From: Streptomyces cyanogenus
GTDB lineage: Bacteria; Actinomycetota; Actinomycetes; Streptomycetales; Streptomycetaceae
Assembly: GCF_017526105.1 (NCBI RefSeq)
Contig: NZ_CP071839.1
Coordinates: 6,300,001 to 6,364,000, forward strand
DNA length: 64,000 nt
Direction of reading: 5' to 3'
The notes under the pieces are model-generated. The model searched no databases. It saw only the letters and a list, made by a program, of their open reading frames with translations, and was not told the origin of the DNA. Of this stretch, positions 16,265 through 25,500 are shown one piece after another; position 1 is the first letter of the stretch, and each line of letters starts with the position of its first letter. The translations under genes and the position numbers were made by a program.

Positions 16265-17737
16265 ATGCCTGAACGCCGTACCGTCGCACTCGTCACTCTC
16301 GGCTGCGCTCGTAACGAGGTGGACTCCGAAGAGCTCGCAGGCCGTTTGGAGGCGGACGGCTGGCAGCTCGTCGAGGACGCAGCGGACGCCGACGTCGCCG
16401 TGGTCAACACCTGTGGCTTCGTGGAGGCCGCGAAGAAGGACTCCGTCGACGCCCTCCTGGAGGCCAACGACCTCAAGAGCCATGGAAGAACCCAGGCCGT
16501 CGTGGCGGTGGGGTGCATGGCCGAGCGGTACGGCAAGGAACTGGCCGAGGCGCTGCCCGAGGCCGACGGCGTGCTCGGCTTCGACGACTACACGGACATC
16601 TCCGACCGCCTGCAGACCATCCTGTCCGGCGGCATCCACGCCTCCCACACCCCGCGCGACCGGCGCAAGCTGCTGCCGATCAGCCCGGCCGAGCGCCAGG
16701 AGTCGGCCGCCGCGGTCGCCCTGCCCGGGCACGGCCCCACCGACCTCCCGGAGGGCGTCGCGCCCGCCTCCGGCCCCCGCGCGCCCCTGCGCCGCCGCCT
16801 GGACGGCTCCCCGGTCGCCTCGGTCAAGCTGGCCTCCGGCTGCGACCGGCGCTGCTCCTTCTGCGCCATCCCGTCCTTCCGCGGCTCCTTCATCTCCCGC
16901 CGCCCCAGCGACGTCCTGAACGAGACCCGCTGGCTGGCCGAGCAGGGCGTGAAGGAGATCATGCTGGTCTCCGAGAACAACACCTCCTACGGCAAGGACC
17001 TCGGCGACATCCGCCTGCTGGAGTCCCTGCTGCCCGAGCTGGCCGAGGTCGACGGCATCGAGCGGGTGCGGGTCAGCTACCTCCAGCCGGCCGAGATGCG
17101 TCCGGGCCTCATCGACGTCCTGACCTCCACCCCCAAGGTCGCCCCCTACTTCGACCTGTCCTTCCAGCACTCCGCGCCCGGCGTGCTGCGCGCCATGCGC
17201 CGCTTCGGCGACACCGACCGCTTCCTGGAGCTGCTCGACACCATCCGCAGCAAGGCGCCCGAGGCCGGCGTGCGCTCCAACTTCATCGTCGGCTTCCCCG
17301 GCGAGACCGAGTCGGACCTGGCCGAACTGCAGCGCTTCCTGAACGGCGCCAGGCTGGACGCCATCGGCGTCTTCGGCTACTCCGACGAGGAGGGCACGGA
17401 AGCGGCGACCTACGACAACAAGCTGGACCAGGACGTCGTCGCCGAGCGCCTGGCCCACATCTCCCGGCTCGCCGAGGAACTCGTCTCGCAGCGCGCCGAG
17501 GAGCGCGTCGGCGAGACCCTGCGGGTCCTGGTGGAGTCCGTGGACGAGGAGGAGGGCGTCTACGGCCGGGCCGCGCACCAGGCGCCGGAGACCGACGGCC
17601 AGGTCCTGCTCACGAGCGGCGCCGGTCTGAGTGTCGGACGTATGGTCGAGGTAAAGGTGGTCGGTACGGAAGGTGTCGACCTGGTGGCCGAGCCGCTGAC
17701 CGGTTCGCTCGCGTGTAGTGAGGAGGCCGGCAGATGA
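16265..17737 (+). CDS. rimO: Ribosomal protein S12 methylthiotransferase RimO
   Basis: A 490-residue radical SAM enzyme that methylthiolates a conserved aspartate of ribosomal protein S12. The N-terminal UPF0004 domain carries three cysteines (LGCARN, NTCGF, VGCMAE). The radical SAM core has [13 protein letters not shown], the CxxxCxxC motif for the second 4Fe-4S cluster, and a TRAM domain ends the protein. [11 protein letters not shown] is typical of RimO rather than MiaB; the true miaB is at 62462. Its stop overlaps the pgsA start by four bases (ATGA), so the genes are co-translated. Confidence 0.93.
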   Translation: MPERRTVALVTLGCARNEVDSEELAGRLEADGWQLVEDAADADVAVVNTCGFVEAAKKDSVDALLEANDLKSHGRTQAVVAVGCMAERYGKELAEALPEADGVLGFDDYTDISDRLQTILSGGIHASHTPRDRRKLLPISPAERQESAAAVALPGHGPTDLPEGVAPASGPRAPLRRRLDGSPVASVKLASGCDRRCSFCAIPSFRGSFISRRPSDVLNETRWLAEQGVKEIMLVSENNTSYGKDLGDIRLLESLLPELAEVDGIERVRVSYLQPAEMRPGLIDVLTSTPKVAPYFDLSFQHSAPGVLRAMRRFGDTDRFLELLDTIRSKAPEAGVRSNFIVGFPGETESDLAELQRFLNGARLDAIGVFGYSDEEGTEAATYDNKLDQDVVAERLAHISRLAEELVSQRAEERVGETLRVLVESVDEEEGVYGRAAHQAPETDGQVLLTSGAGLSVGRMVEVKVVGTEGVDLVAEPLTGSLACSEEAGR

Positions 17738-18501
17738 CCGGAGTCCCGGCATCCGCCGCGGGCGGCTCCTCCGGCGCGCAGGGCGCCCGGGGGTCCGCCG
17801 CCGCTGCCGACGCCGCCCGGTCCGAGATCTCCGGTTCCGCTGCCGGCCCGGCCACGGCTCCCGAGGGCGGCAGGCCCGCGCGCGGCGGGAAGATCGCGGC
17901 CGCGGCCGTCAACCAGGCGAGCGTCTGGAACGTCGCCAATCTGCTGACCATGCTCCGCCTGCTCCTGGTGCCCGCCTTCGTGGCGCTGATGCTGACCGGC
18001 GGCGGCTACGACCCGGCCTGGCGCTCCGTGGCCTGGGCCGCCTTCGCCATCGCCATGATCACCGACCTGTTCGACGGTCATCTGGCGCGCACCTACAACC
18101 TCGTCACCGACTTCGGGAAGATCGCCGACCCCATCGCCGACAAGGCGATCATGGGTGCGGCGCTGATCTGCCTGTCCGCCCTGGGCGATCTGCCGTGGTG
18201 GGTGACGGCCGTGATCCTCGGCCGGGAACTCGGCATCACGCTGCTGCGTTTTCTGGTCATTCGCTACGGCGTGATCCCCGCCAGCCGGGGCGGCAAGCTG
18301 AAGACGCTCACCCAGGGCGTGGCCGTCGGGATGTACGTCCTGGCACTGACGGGGTGGCTGGCCACCCTGAGGTTCTGGGTGATGGCCGTGGCGGTCGTCC
18401 TGACGGTCGTTACCGGCCTCGACTACGTGAGACAAGCCATTGTGCTGCGCCGACGGGGAATCGCCGAGCGCGCCGCGGCGTTGGAGGAGAAGGAAGCGTG
18501 A
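17734..18501 (+). CDS. pgsA: CDP-diacylglycerol--glycerol-3-phosphate phosphatidyltransferase (PgsA family)
   Basis: A 255-residue CDP-alcohol phosphatidyltransferase, expected to make phosphatidylglycerol phosphate in the cytoplasmic membrane. The signature begins [12 protein letters not shown] and continues [11 protein letters not shown]; its aspartates bind the metal ions. About six hydrophobic helices follow an Ala/Gly-rich tail of some 60 residues that is probably disordered. Actinobacteria carry several paralogues, so the exact product could differ. Translation is coupled to rimO upstream and cinA downstream by 4-bp overlaps. Confidence 0.88.
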   Translation: MTGVPASAAGGSSGAQGARGSAAAADAARSEISGSAAGPATAPEGGRPARGGKIAAAAVNQASVWNVANLLTMLRLLLVPAFVALMLTGGGYDPAWRSVAWAAFAIAMITDLFDGHLARTYNLVTDFGKIADPIADKAIMGAALICLSALGDLPWWVTAVILGRELGITLLRFLVIRYGVIPASRGGKLKTLTQGVAVGMYVLALTGWLATLRFWVMAVAVVLTVVTGLDYVRQAIVLRRRGIAERAAALEEKEA

Positions 18502-19043
18502 GTTCCGCGGCCACCGAACTGGTGCGACTACTGACCGTGAGGGGCGAGACCCTTGCCGTCGCCGAGTCGCTGACCGGTGGCCTGGTAGCGGCGGAGATCA
18601 CCGGGGTGCCCGGGGCCTCCCGGGTGTTCCGGGGATCGATCACTGCCTACGCCACCGAGCTGAAGCACCGGCTGCTGGGCGTCGACGCCACTCTGCTGGC
18701 CCAGCGCGGAGCGGTGGATCCGCAGGTGGCGGGCCAGATGGCGGCCGGTGTGCGCAAGGCCCTGGGGACCGACTGGGGCATCGCCACGACCGGGGTCGCC
18801 GGCCCCGATCCACAGGACGGACAGCCCGTCGGAACGGTCTTCGTGGCCGTCGACGGACCCCTCACCGACCGGGTGGGTTCTGCCGGTGGCGGAAAAGTCG
18901 AGGCTCTGCGGTTGAACGGCGGCCGTGCGGAAATTCGTATGGAGAGTGTACGGAGCGTACTCGCAGTGCTCCTGGAGCAGCTTGCGGGCGAACAGACTGG
19001 GAATGAGCGGGCACAGGATACGGAACGGAACGGGGGGTTTTGA
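18498..19043 (+). CDS. cinA: CinA C-terminal domain protein (nicotinamide-nucleotide amidase family)
   Basis: A 181-residue stand-alone PncC/CinA-C domain. Family members deamidate nicotinamide mononucleotide in pyridine nucleotide salvage. Recognised segments are LAVAESLTGGLVAAEIT, GSITAYATELK and TTGVAGPDPQDGQPVGTVFVA. The N-terminal molybdopterin-binding-like domain of full CinA is absent, as is usual in actinomycetes. The GTG start overlaps the pgsA stop by four bases. The order pgsA-cinA-clgR upstream of recA is conserved in actinobacteria. Confidence 0.9.
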   Translation: MSSAATELVRLLTVRGETLAVAESLTGGLVAAEITGVPGASRVFRGSITAYATELKHRLLGVDATLLAQRGAVDPQVAGQMAAGVRKALGTDWGIATTGVAGPDPQDGQPVGTVFVAVDGPLTDRVGSAGGGKVEALRLNGGRAEIRMESVRSVLAVLLEQLAGEQTGNERAQDTERNGGF

Positions 19044-19152
19044 TGTTTGCAGCCCTGAGTGAACACGACATCGCTCCCCGCACGGCCGCGGCGCAAGGCG
19101 GTACGGTGGGGCGAGAAGGATGCGGCTACGCGGTCCGAGGAGGGAGCCACCG

Positions 19153-19527
19153 ATGATTCTGCTCCGTCGCCTGCTGGGTGACGTGCTGCGTCGGCAGCGC
19201 CAACGCCAGGGCCGTACTCTGCGCGAAGTCTCCTCGTCCGCCCGAGTCTCACTCGGCTATCTCTCCGAGGTGGAGCGGGGGCAGAAGGAGGCTTCCTCCG
19301 AGCTGCTCGCCGCCATCTGCGACGCGCTGGACGTACGGATGTCGGAACTCATGCGGGAAGTGAGCGACGAGCTGGCGCTCGCCGAACTGGCCCAGTCCGC
19401 CCGGGCCACCGAGCCCGTGCCCACGCCGGTCCGTCCGATGCTGGGTTCGGTGTCGGTGACCGGTGTGCCACCGGAACGGGTGACCATCAAGGCACCCGCG
19501 GAGGCCGTGGACGTGGTCGCCGCGTGA
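19153..19527 (+). CDS. clgR: Clp protease gene regulator ClgR
   Basis: A 124-residue Xre-family activator of clp protease and other stress genes. The helix-turn-helix covers about residues 10-65 ([32 protein letters not shown]). The C-terminus ends DVVAA; an Ala-Ala end is a known ClpP-dependent degron in ClgR, so the regulator is probably itself a Clp substrate. The ATG at 19153 follows GGAGGGAGC. It lies 109 bp after cinA, and a strong terminator follows. Confidence 0.92.
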   Translation: MILLRRLLGDVLRRQRQRQGRTLREVSSSARVSLGYLSEVERGQKEASSELLAAICDALDVRMSELMREVSDELALAELAQSARATEPVPTPVRPMLGSVSVTGVPPERVTIKAPAEAVDVVAA

Positions 19528-19563
19528 GGTTCGTGTGCACGGCCTAGCGACCCGAGACGTGTG

Positions 19564-19614
19564 AAGCCCCGGCCGGCTGCTCCAGGGAGACCTGGGGAGC
19601 CGGCCGGGGCTTTT
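19564..19614 (+). terminator. Rho-independent terminator after clgR
   Basis: AAGCCCCGGCCGGCT (19564-19578) pairs perfectly with AGCCGGCCGGGGCTT (19598-19612) over a 19-nt loop, followed by Ts. It separates clgR from dps. Confidence 0.92.
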
Positions 19615-19709
19615 CGTCGCCCTTCACCCGTTGAGCGTCGGTTTGCCGGGGTTGTGCGGTGCGGTCATCGTGGAGGGACGTGACGGCGCCCGAGCACCGG
19701 AGGAAGCGG

Positions 19710-20180
19710 ATGTACGTCGTGAAGAGCCCGTTGGCCGACGCGGATCTGAAGACCGTGTCCGAGGCGCTGCAGGGTGCCCTGGTCGACCTGGTGGACCTCG
19801 CCCTGGTCGCCAAGCAGATCCACTGGAACGTCGTCGGCCCCCGCTTCCGCTCCGTCCACCTCCAGCTGGACGAGGTGGTCGACTCCGCCCGCACCCACAT
19901 GGACACGGTGGCCGAGCGGGCCTCGGCGCTGGGCATCCCGCCCGACGGGCGCGCCGCCACGGTGGCCTCCGGCAGCGGCATCGAGACCACTCCCGCCGGA
20001 TGGATCAAGGACGCGGCCGCGGTCGGGGCGATGGTGGACGCGCTGGGCGCGGTGATCACCCGGATGCGGGAGCGGGTCCAGGCGACCGGGGCGCCCGACG
20101 CGGTGACCCAGGACATCTTCATCGGGATCACGGCCGACCTGGAGAAGCACCACTGGATGTTCCAGGCGGAGAACGCGTAA
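19710..20180 (+). CDS. dps: Dps-family DNA-binding ferritin-like protein
   Basis: A 156-residue mini-ferritin that oxidises and stores iron and, in many species, compacts DNA under stress. The intersubunit ferroxidase motif is clear: HWNVVGPRFRSVHLQLDE, then D and AERASALG spaced as in Dps. It lacks the long Lys-rich tails seen in some Streptomyces Dps paralogues, so DNA binding is uncertain. The ATG at 19710 has GGAGGA five bases upstream. It is preceded by the clgR terminator, so it has its own promoter. Confidence 0.93.
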   Translation: MYVVKSPLADADLKTVSEALQGALVDLVDLALVAKQIHWNVVGPRFRSVHLQLDEVVDSARTHMDTVAERASALGIPPDGRAATVASGSGIETTPAGWIKDAAAVGAMVDALGAVITRMRERVQATGAPDAVTQDIFIGITADLEKHHWMFQAENA

Positions 20181-20307
20181 GCGGCCGGCCTCGTCCTCCC
20201 ACGCCGGACGGGCTGTTCTCCTCCCGGCGCTGCATCAGTGAGCCCTCGATGCGCCTCCCGGGCGGTCGGGGTGGCGGTCTAGCGTCCGGCTGGAGGTGGT
20301 GGCGGGC

Positions 20308-20586
20308 ATGGCGGGGCGGATAGTGCGCTGGGTGGTGGCGCTCGGACTCGGGGCGGTGTGGTGGTGGGCCGTGCTGCGGCTCGCCGCGGGCGGCGGCTCG
20401 GGCCTGCTGGAAGGCGCCGTCGTCGCCGGCGGGTGGGGGCTGAGCCTGCTGCCCGTGCACTGTGTGCCCGAGGAGCGCGCGACCGGGGCCGTGCCGGCGG
20501 GGCGCTGGGTGGCCGCCTGGCGGGCCGGTGACGTCACCAGGGCATCGCCGCACCCCCGTTCGGACGAAGTATCTGACCCGTCGTGA
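20308..20586 (+). CDS. Small predicted membrane protein
   Basis: A 92-residue protein of unknown function. Two hydrophobic stretches are visible (about 5-22, IVRWVVALGLGAVWWWAV, and about 33-50, AVVAGGWGLSLLPV), then a short polar tail. It starts just behind GGAGG, with an ATG at 20308 and GTG alternatives at 20296 and 20299. The tail overlaps the 3' end of the convergent SDR gene by about 50 bp, so its last codons should be treated with caution. Confidence 0.55.
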   Translation: MAGRIVRWVVALGLGAVWWWAVLRLAAGGGSGLLEGAVVAGGWGLSLLPVHCVPEERATGAVPAGRWVAAWRAGDVTRASPHPRSDEVSDPS

Positions 20587-21298
20587 AGGCCGACGCGTCC
20601 GACGCCAGGTACAGCACCGCGTGTGCGACGTCGTCCGGTTCGCCGACCCGGCCGAGCGGTGTCAGGCGGGTCATCGCGGCCTCCGTGTGCGCCTGCGCCT
20701 CCCGGTCGTGGCGGTCGGTCATGGGGGTGCGGATCCAGCCCGGCGCGACGGCGTTGACCCGGATGCCGTGCGGGCCGACCTCGGTGGCCAGTGTCCTGGT
20801 CAGCTGCACCACGGCCGCCTTGGCCGCGCCGTAGCAGAGCAGCCCGGCGCCGCCGGTGTCGACCGCGCCCGAGGCCATGGTGACGATGCTGCCGCGGGTC
20901 CCGTGGGCGAGCATCACACGGGCCGCCTCCTGGCAGGCGTACAGCACGCCCTTGAAGTTGACGTCCAGCACCCGGTCGAGGTCCTCGTCCCTGGTTTCCA
21001 GTACCGGGCTGCTGTGCATGATCCCCGCGATCGCCGCCAGCACGTCCAGCCGCTCGCAGGACCGGACCGCCTCGCCGAGCCGGGCCCGGTCGGTGACGTC
21101 GAGGACGTGGACGTGGGCCGTGCCGCCGTGCCCGTCGATCAGCGCGGCCGTGCCGTCCAGGCCGTCCGGGTCCCGGTCGGCGCAGTGCACCGTCGCGCCC
21201 GCCTCGGCGAGCAGCACCGCGCAGGCCCGCCCGATCCCGCCGGCGGCTCCGGTGACGAAGGCGGTGCGTCCGCTGAGGTCGTACGCGCTGAGGGCCAT
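20534..21298 (-). CDS. SDR family NAD(P)-dependent oxidoreductase
   Basis: A 254-residue classical short-chain dehydrogenase. It shows the cofactor motif TGAAGGIG (17-24), NAG-like AAIAGI, catalytic Ser in TMASGA, and YGAAK with Tyr and Lys. FTTGQILRPNGG ends the fold as in 3-oxoacyl-ACP-reductase-like members. The substrate cannot be predicted. No neighbour points to a pathway. It is convergent with the small membrane protein gene. Confidence 0.88.
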   Translation of the reverse strand: MALSAYDLSGRTAFVTGAAGGIGRACAVLLAEAGATVHCADRDPDGLDGTAALIDGHGGTAHVHVLDVTDRARLGEAVRSCERLDVLAAIAGIMHSSPVLETRDEDLDRVLDVNFKGVLYACQEAARVMLAHGTRGSIVTMASGAVDTGGAGLLCYGAAKAAVVQLTRTLATEVGPHGIRVNAVAPGWIRTPMTDRHDREAQAHTEAAMTRLTPLGRVGEPDDVAHAVLYLASDASAFTTGQILRPNGGAAMPW

Positions 21299-21397
21299 GC
21301 AGGCGACGGTACGAGCATTTCTGACGGGTCGTCAATTAGGCGGAGGAGCCAGGAGCCTGGAGCGTGGGGAAGCCGGCGGGCGGCGGGTGTCGGGCGG

Positions 21398-22243
21398 TCA
21401 GCCGGTGCGGCGGGGGTACTTGTCCCGCCAGCGCTGTGGTGAGCCCGGTGCCGGAGCGGGGCCCGTCTGGCAGGCGGGGCACCAGTAGGTCGGGCGCTCC
21501 TGGGAGCCGTCGCCCTGGTCGGCGACCCGGACGGGGGTGTGGCAGCGCAGGCACGGGCGGGGCGCCCGGCCGTAGACGAACAGGTCGTGCCGGTGCAGGC
21601 CGGTGGTCTGCCGGACCGGGCGGTCACGGTTCGCCTCCAGGAGCCGCTTGGCCAGACCGGGCAGCTTCTCGGCGCGGTCCGCGGGCAGCGCGCCGGCCGG
21701 CAACCACGGGGTCACGCCGAGCAGGAAGCACAGTTCGCTCTTGTAGATGTTGCCGATGCCCGCCAGATTGCGCTGGTCCAGCAGGGCCTCGCCGAGCTGG
21801 CGGCCGGGGTCGGCGAGGATGTTGGCCAGGGCACGCTCGGGGTCCCAGTCGGGGCCGAGGAGGTCGGGGCCCAGGTGGCCGACGACCCGTTCCTCCTCGG
21901 TGGAGCGCAGCAACTCCAGGACCTGCAGGCGGTAGCCGACGGCCGTCCGGTCGACGGTGCCGAGGACCGCCCGGATCTGGTGCGTCGGCCCGCCCCGCCA
22001 GCGTTCGCCGACGCCGTACACCTTCCACGTGCCCTCCATGCGCAGATGGGTGTGGAGGGTCAGGCCGCCCTCGAACCGGGTGAGCAGGTGCTTGCCACGC
22101 GGGATCGTGTTCAGCACCCTGCGGCCGGTGAGGTCGACCGTCGCGTACTTCGGCACGCGGAAGTCGCTACGGGTCAGCGGCTTGCCCGCGAGCGCCTCGT
22201 GCAGCCGCCGCGCGGCCTGCCAGACCGTGTCACCTTCGGGCAT
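21398..22243 (-). CDS. nei2: Endonuclease VIII-like DNA glycosylase (Nei2)
   Basis: A 281-residue Fpg/Nei family base-excision repair enzyme that removes oxidised pyrimidines and cuts the abasic site. The N-terminus after Met removal is PEGDTV, with catalytic Pro and Glu. A helix-two-turn-helix segment reads NLAGIGNIYKSE. A C-terminal zinc finger has CLRCH and WCPAC. PEGDT identifies Nei rather than Fpg (usually PELPE). It is downstream of the lhr helicase gene in the same direction, but a 319-bp G-rich gap separates them. Confidence 0.92.
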   Translation of the reverse strand: MPEGDTVWQAARRLHEALAGKPLTRSDFRVPKYATVDLTGRRVLNTIPRGKHLLTRFEGGLTLHTHLRMEGTWKVYGVGERWRGGPTHQIRAVLGTVDRTAVGYRLQVLELLRSTEEERVVGHLGPDLLGPDWDPERALANILADPGRQLGEALLDQRNLAGIGNIYKSELCFLLGVTPWLPAGALPADRAEKLPGLAKRLLEANRDRPVRQTTGLHRHDLFVYGRAPRPCLRCHTPVRVADQGDGSQERPTYWCPACQTGPAPAPGSPQRWRDKYPRRTG

Positions 22244-22562
22244 GCGTCAAGGGTGCCACGACGGGGTCGGGCGGGGTGGGGCGGTTGGGATGGCCGGTGG
22301 GGTAGGGCAGGGGGCAGCGGATCCGGGGGCTGCCCGGGCGGTGGATGCGGTGTCGGGTGGGATGGGGGTGGTGGCGCGGGCGGGGGTCGGTGTGCCGGGG
22401 CGGGTGAGGCAGGGTTGGTCGTGGCGGGCGGTGGACGCCCTGTCTGGCGCGGCAGGGTTGGGTGTGCCGGGCGGTGGGCGCGGCGTCCGGTGGGGCAGCC
22501 GGCGGTCGGTGTGCCGGACCCGGGGGCCGAGGTGGGTGACCGGGTGGTGGTGGCGGTGCCGG
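22244..22562. other. G-rich low-complexity intergenic region
   Basis: A 319-bp gap between nei2 and lhr. The plus strand is extremely G-rich, with degenerate GGTGTGCCGGGCGGTGG-like units repeated several times and many runs of three or more Gs. No start with a ribosome site, no terminator with a T-run and no RNA gene are visible. The plus strand could form G-quadruplexes; a minus-strand transcript would be C-rich. Confidence 0.5.
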
Positions 22563-25500
22563 TCATGCTCTCAGTCGGAGGCCGCGTGGTGTTGCCACGA
22601 AGCCCGCTGCCTCCAGGAGGGTGCCTATGGGGGAGGTCAGGGCCTGGGTGCCGTTGATCCGCTCGACCGTGACCGTGCCGAGCGAGCCCGCGCGGGCCGC
22701 CGCGGCCAGCGCCTCGGCTGCCGTACGCAGGCGGGGGTCGTCCGGTGCGGCGGGCCAGGCCAGCAGGGTCTTGCCGCCGCGCTCCATGTACAGCGTCAGC
22801 TCACCCTCCACCAGGACGACGAGCGAACCGGCCTTGCGGCCCGGCTTGTGCCCGGCTCCGGTCGGCGGCTCGGGCCAGGGCAGCGCGGAGCCGTAGGCGT
22901 TCGCGGGGTCGGCCGCGGCGAGGACCACGGCGCGGGGGTCGGAGGCGAGGGCGCCCGTGCGGCCGTTGCCGTAGCCGCGGTGCGGGGCCGTTCCGTAGGA
23001 GGCCGCCGGGCCGTAGGGGGCGGACGAGCCGTAGGAGGCCGACGAGCCTTGGCGGGTGGAGCCGCCGCCGCGGGGGCCGCCGTAGCCGGGGGAGGCGAAC
23101 GGGTCGGCTAGCTCGCGGGGGGAGGCGTGGCCGTCCTGGGTGGGGGAGTGGTCCTCCGGCGGCCAGGTGAAGTCGCCGTCCAGGCCGGGGTGGGCGAAAC
23201 CGGCGTCGGCCGCGTCGAAGGCGCCGGGGGAGGCGTGGCCGTGCGGAGTACCGTCCGTGTCGTCGAACGGGTTCGGGAAGGCCGGCTCGGTGAAACCGTT
23301 CGCGGCGCCCGGTGCGCCGAAGCCGTTCCGGCCGGCCGGTGCGGGCAGGCCCTCGGCCCGCTCGCGGGCGTTAGCCACCGCGCGGAGGCGGTCCACGGCG
23401 CCGTCCATGGCGAACTGCGCCGCGCCCAGCCCCTCGACCACGTAACCGCGCCGGGCCTGACCGCTCTCCTCGAAGACCGACAGCACCCGGTACACCGCGG
23501 AGAAGCCGCCCTCGACACCCTCGGCTGCGACCGCGCCGCGGGTGACCACGCCGTGCCGGTCCAGGAGAGTGCGGGCCAGGGCGTGCGCGCGCACGGTGGC
23601 GTCGGGCTCGGCCGCGGGCAGCAGGGACCAGCGGCCGGCCACGGTCGGCGGGCCGGTGCGGGAGGCGGTGCGTGCGGCCGCGGTGAGGGAGCCGTAGCGA
23701 CCGCGCGGGACGGCACGCTTGGCGCGGTGCGCGGTCGAGCCCGCCGTACGACCCGAGCCCAGAAGGGCGCGCATCGGCGCCAGCGTGTCGTTGGTGAGCC
23801 GGCCGGACCAGGCCAGGTCCCACAGAGCGTCCGCCAGTTGGGGATCCGTGACCTCGGGGTGCGTGGTCGCCCGGACCTGGTCGGCGATCTGCCGGAAGAA
23901 CAGGCCGTAGCCCCCGGAGAGGGTGTCGAGGACGGACTGGTGGAGCGCGGTCAGCTCCAGTGGGTGTGGTGCCGGCAGCAGCAGCGGTGCCGCGTCCGCC
24001 AGGTAGAGGGAGACCCAGCCGTCCTTGCCGGGCAGGGCGCCCGCGCCGGCCCACACCACCTCGCCGGCGGCGGTCAGCTCGTCGAGCAGGGAGGGCGTGT
24101 AGCCGGCGACGCGGGAGGGCAGCACCAGCTTCTCCAACGCGGAGGCCGGCACGGACGCGCCCTGCAACTGCTCGATCGCGCGCACCAGCCCGTCGATCCC
24201 CCGCAGCCCATGACCCTTGCCGATGTGCTGCCACTGCGGCAGGAACTGGGCGAGCGCGGCGGGCGGCACCGGCTCCAGCTCGTGCCGCAGGGCCGCCAGG
24301 GAACGGCGGCGCAGCCGGCGCAGTACGGCCGCGTCGCACCACTCCTGGCCGATGCCCGCCGGGTGGAACTCGCCCTGTACGACCCGGCCGGCCGCGGCCA
24401 GCCGCTGCAGGGCGCCCTCGGTGACCGCCACGCCCAGGCCGAAGCGGGCCGCCGCGGTGGCCGAGGTGAACGGGCCGTGAGTACGGGCGTACCGCGCCAG
24501 GAGGTCGCCCAGCGGGTCCTTGACCGGCTCGGTGAACGCCTCGGGCACCCCGACCGGCAGCGCCGTGCCGAGCGCGTCGCGCAGCCGGCCCGCGTCCTCG
24601 ACGGCCGCCCAGTGGTCGGTCCCCGCGATCCGCACCTTGATCGCCCGCCGGGCCCCGGCCAGCTCCCTCGCCCAGTGGGGGTCCGCGCCCCGCGCGACCA
24701 GCTCGGCGTCGGTCAGCGGGCCGAGCAGCCGCAGCACATCGGCGACGCCCTCCACGTCCTTGACCCGCCGGTCCTCGGTGAGCCACTGCAGCTCGCGCTC
24801 CAGCTCGGTCAGCACCTCGGCGTCGAGCAGTTCGCGCAGCTCCGCCTGGCCCAGCAGCTCGGCCAGCAGCCGCGAGTCCAGGGACAGCGCGGCGGCGCGC
24901 CGCTCGGCCAGCGGGGAGTCGCCCTCGTACAGGAACTGGGCGACGTAGCCGAAGAGCAGGGAGCGGGCGAACGGGGACGGCTGCGGAGTGGTGACCTCGA
25001 CCAGACGGACCTTGCGGGACTCGATGTCGCCCATCAGCTCGACCAGCCCGGGGACGTCGAAGACGTCCTGGAGGCATTCGCGGACCGCCTCCAGGACGAT
25101 CGGGAACGAGCCGAACTCGCTCGCCACCTGGAGCAGCTGGGCCGCCCGCTGGCGCTGCTGCCACAGCGGGGTGCGCTTGCCGGGGTTGCGGCGCGGCAGC
25201 AGCAGCGCGCGGGCGGCGCACTCGCGGAACCGGGAGGCGAACAACGCCGAGCCGCCGACCTGGTCGGTGACGATCTGGTCGACCTCGCCCTTGTCGAAGA
25301 CGACGTCGGCCGCGCCGACCGGAGCCTGCTCGCTGTCGTACTCGGTGCCGGCCTTCACCGGCTCCTGGTCGAGCAGGTCCAGGCCCATCAGGTCGGCGTC
25401 GGGCAGGCGCAGCACGATGCCGTCGTCGGCGTGCATGACCTGCGCGTCCATCCCGTACCGCTCGGACAGGCGGGCGCCGAGGGCGAGGGCCCAGGGGGCG

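Noticed and set aside
19044-19152. A ClgR autoregulatory site before clgR
   Set aside because: No good match to the CGC-N5-GCG type palindrome was found; only a weak GTTTGC/GTGAAC pair is present.
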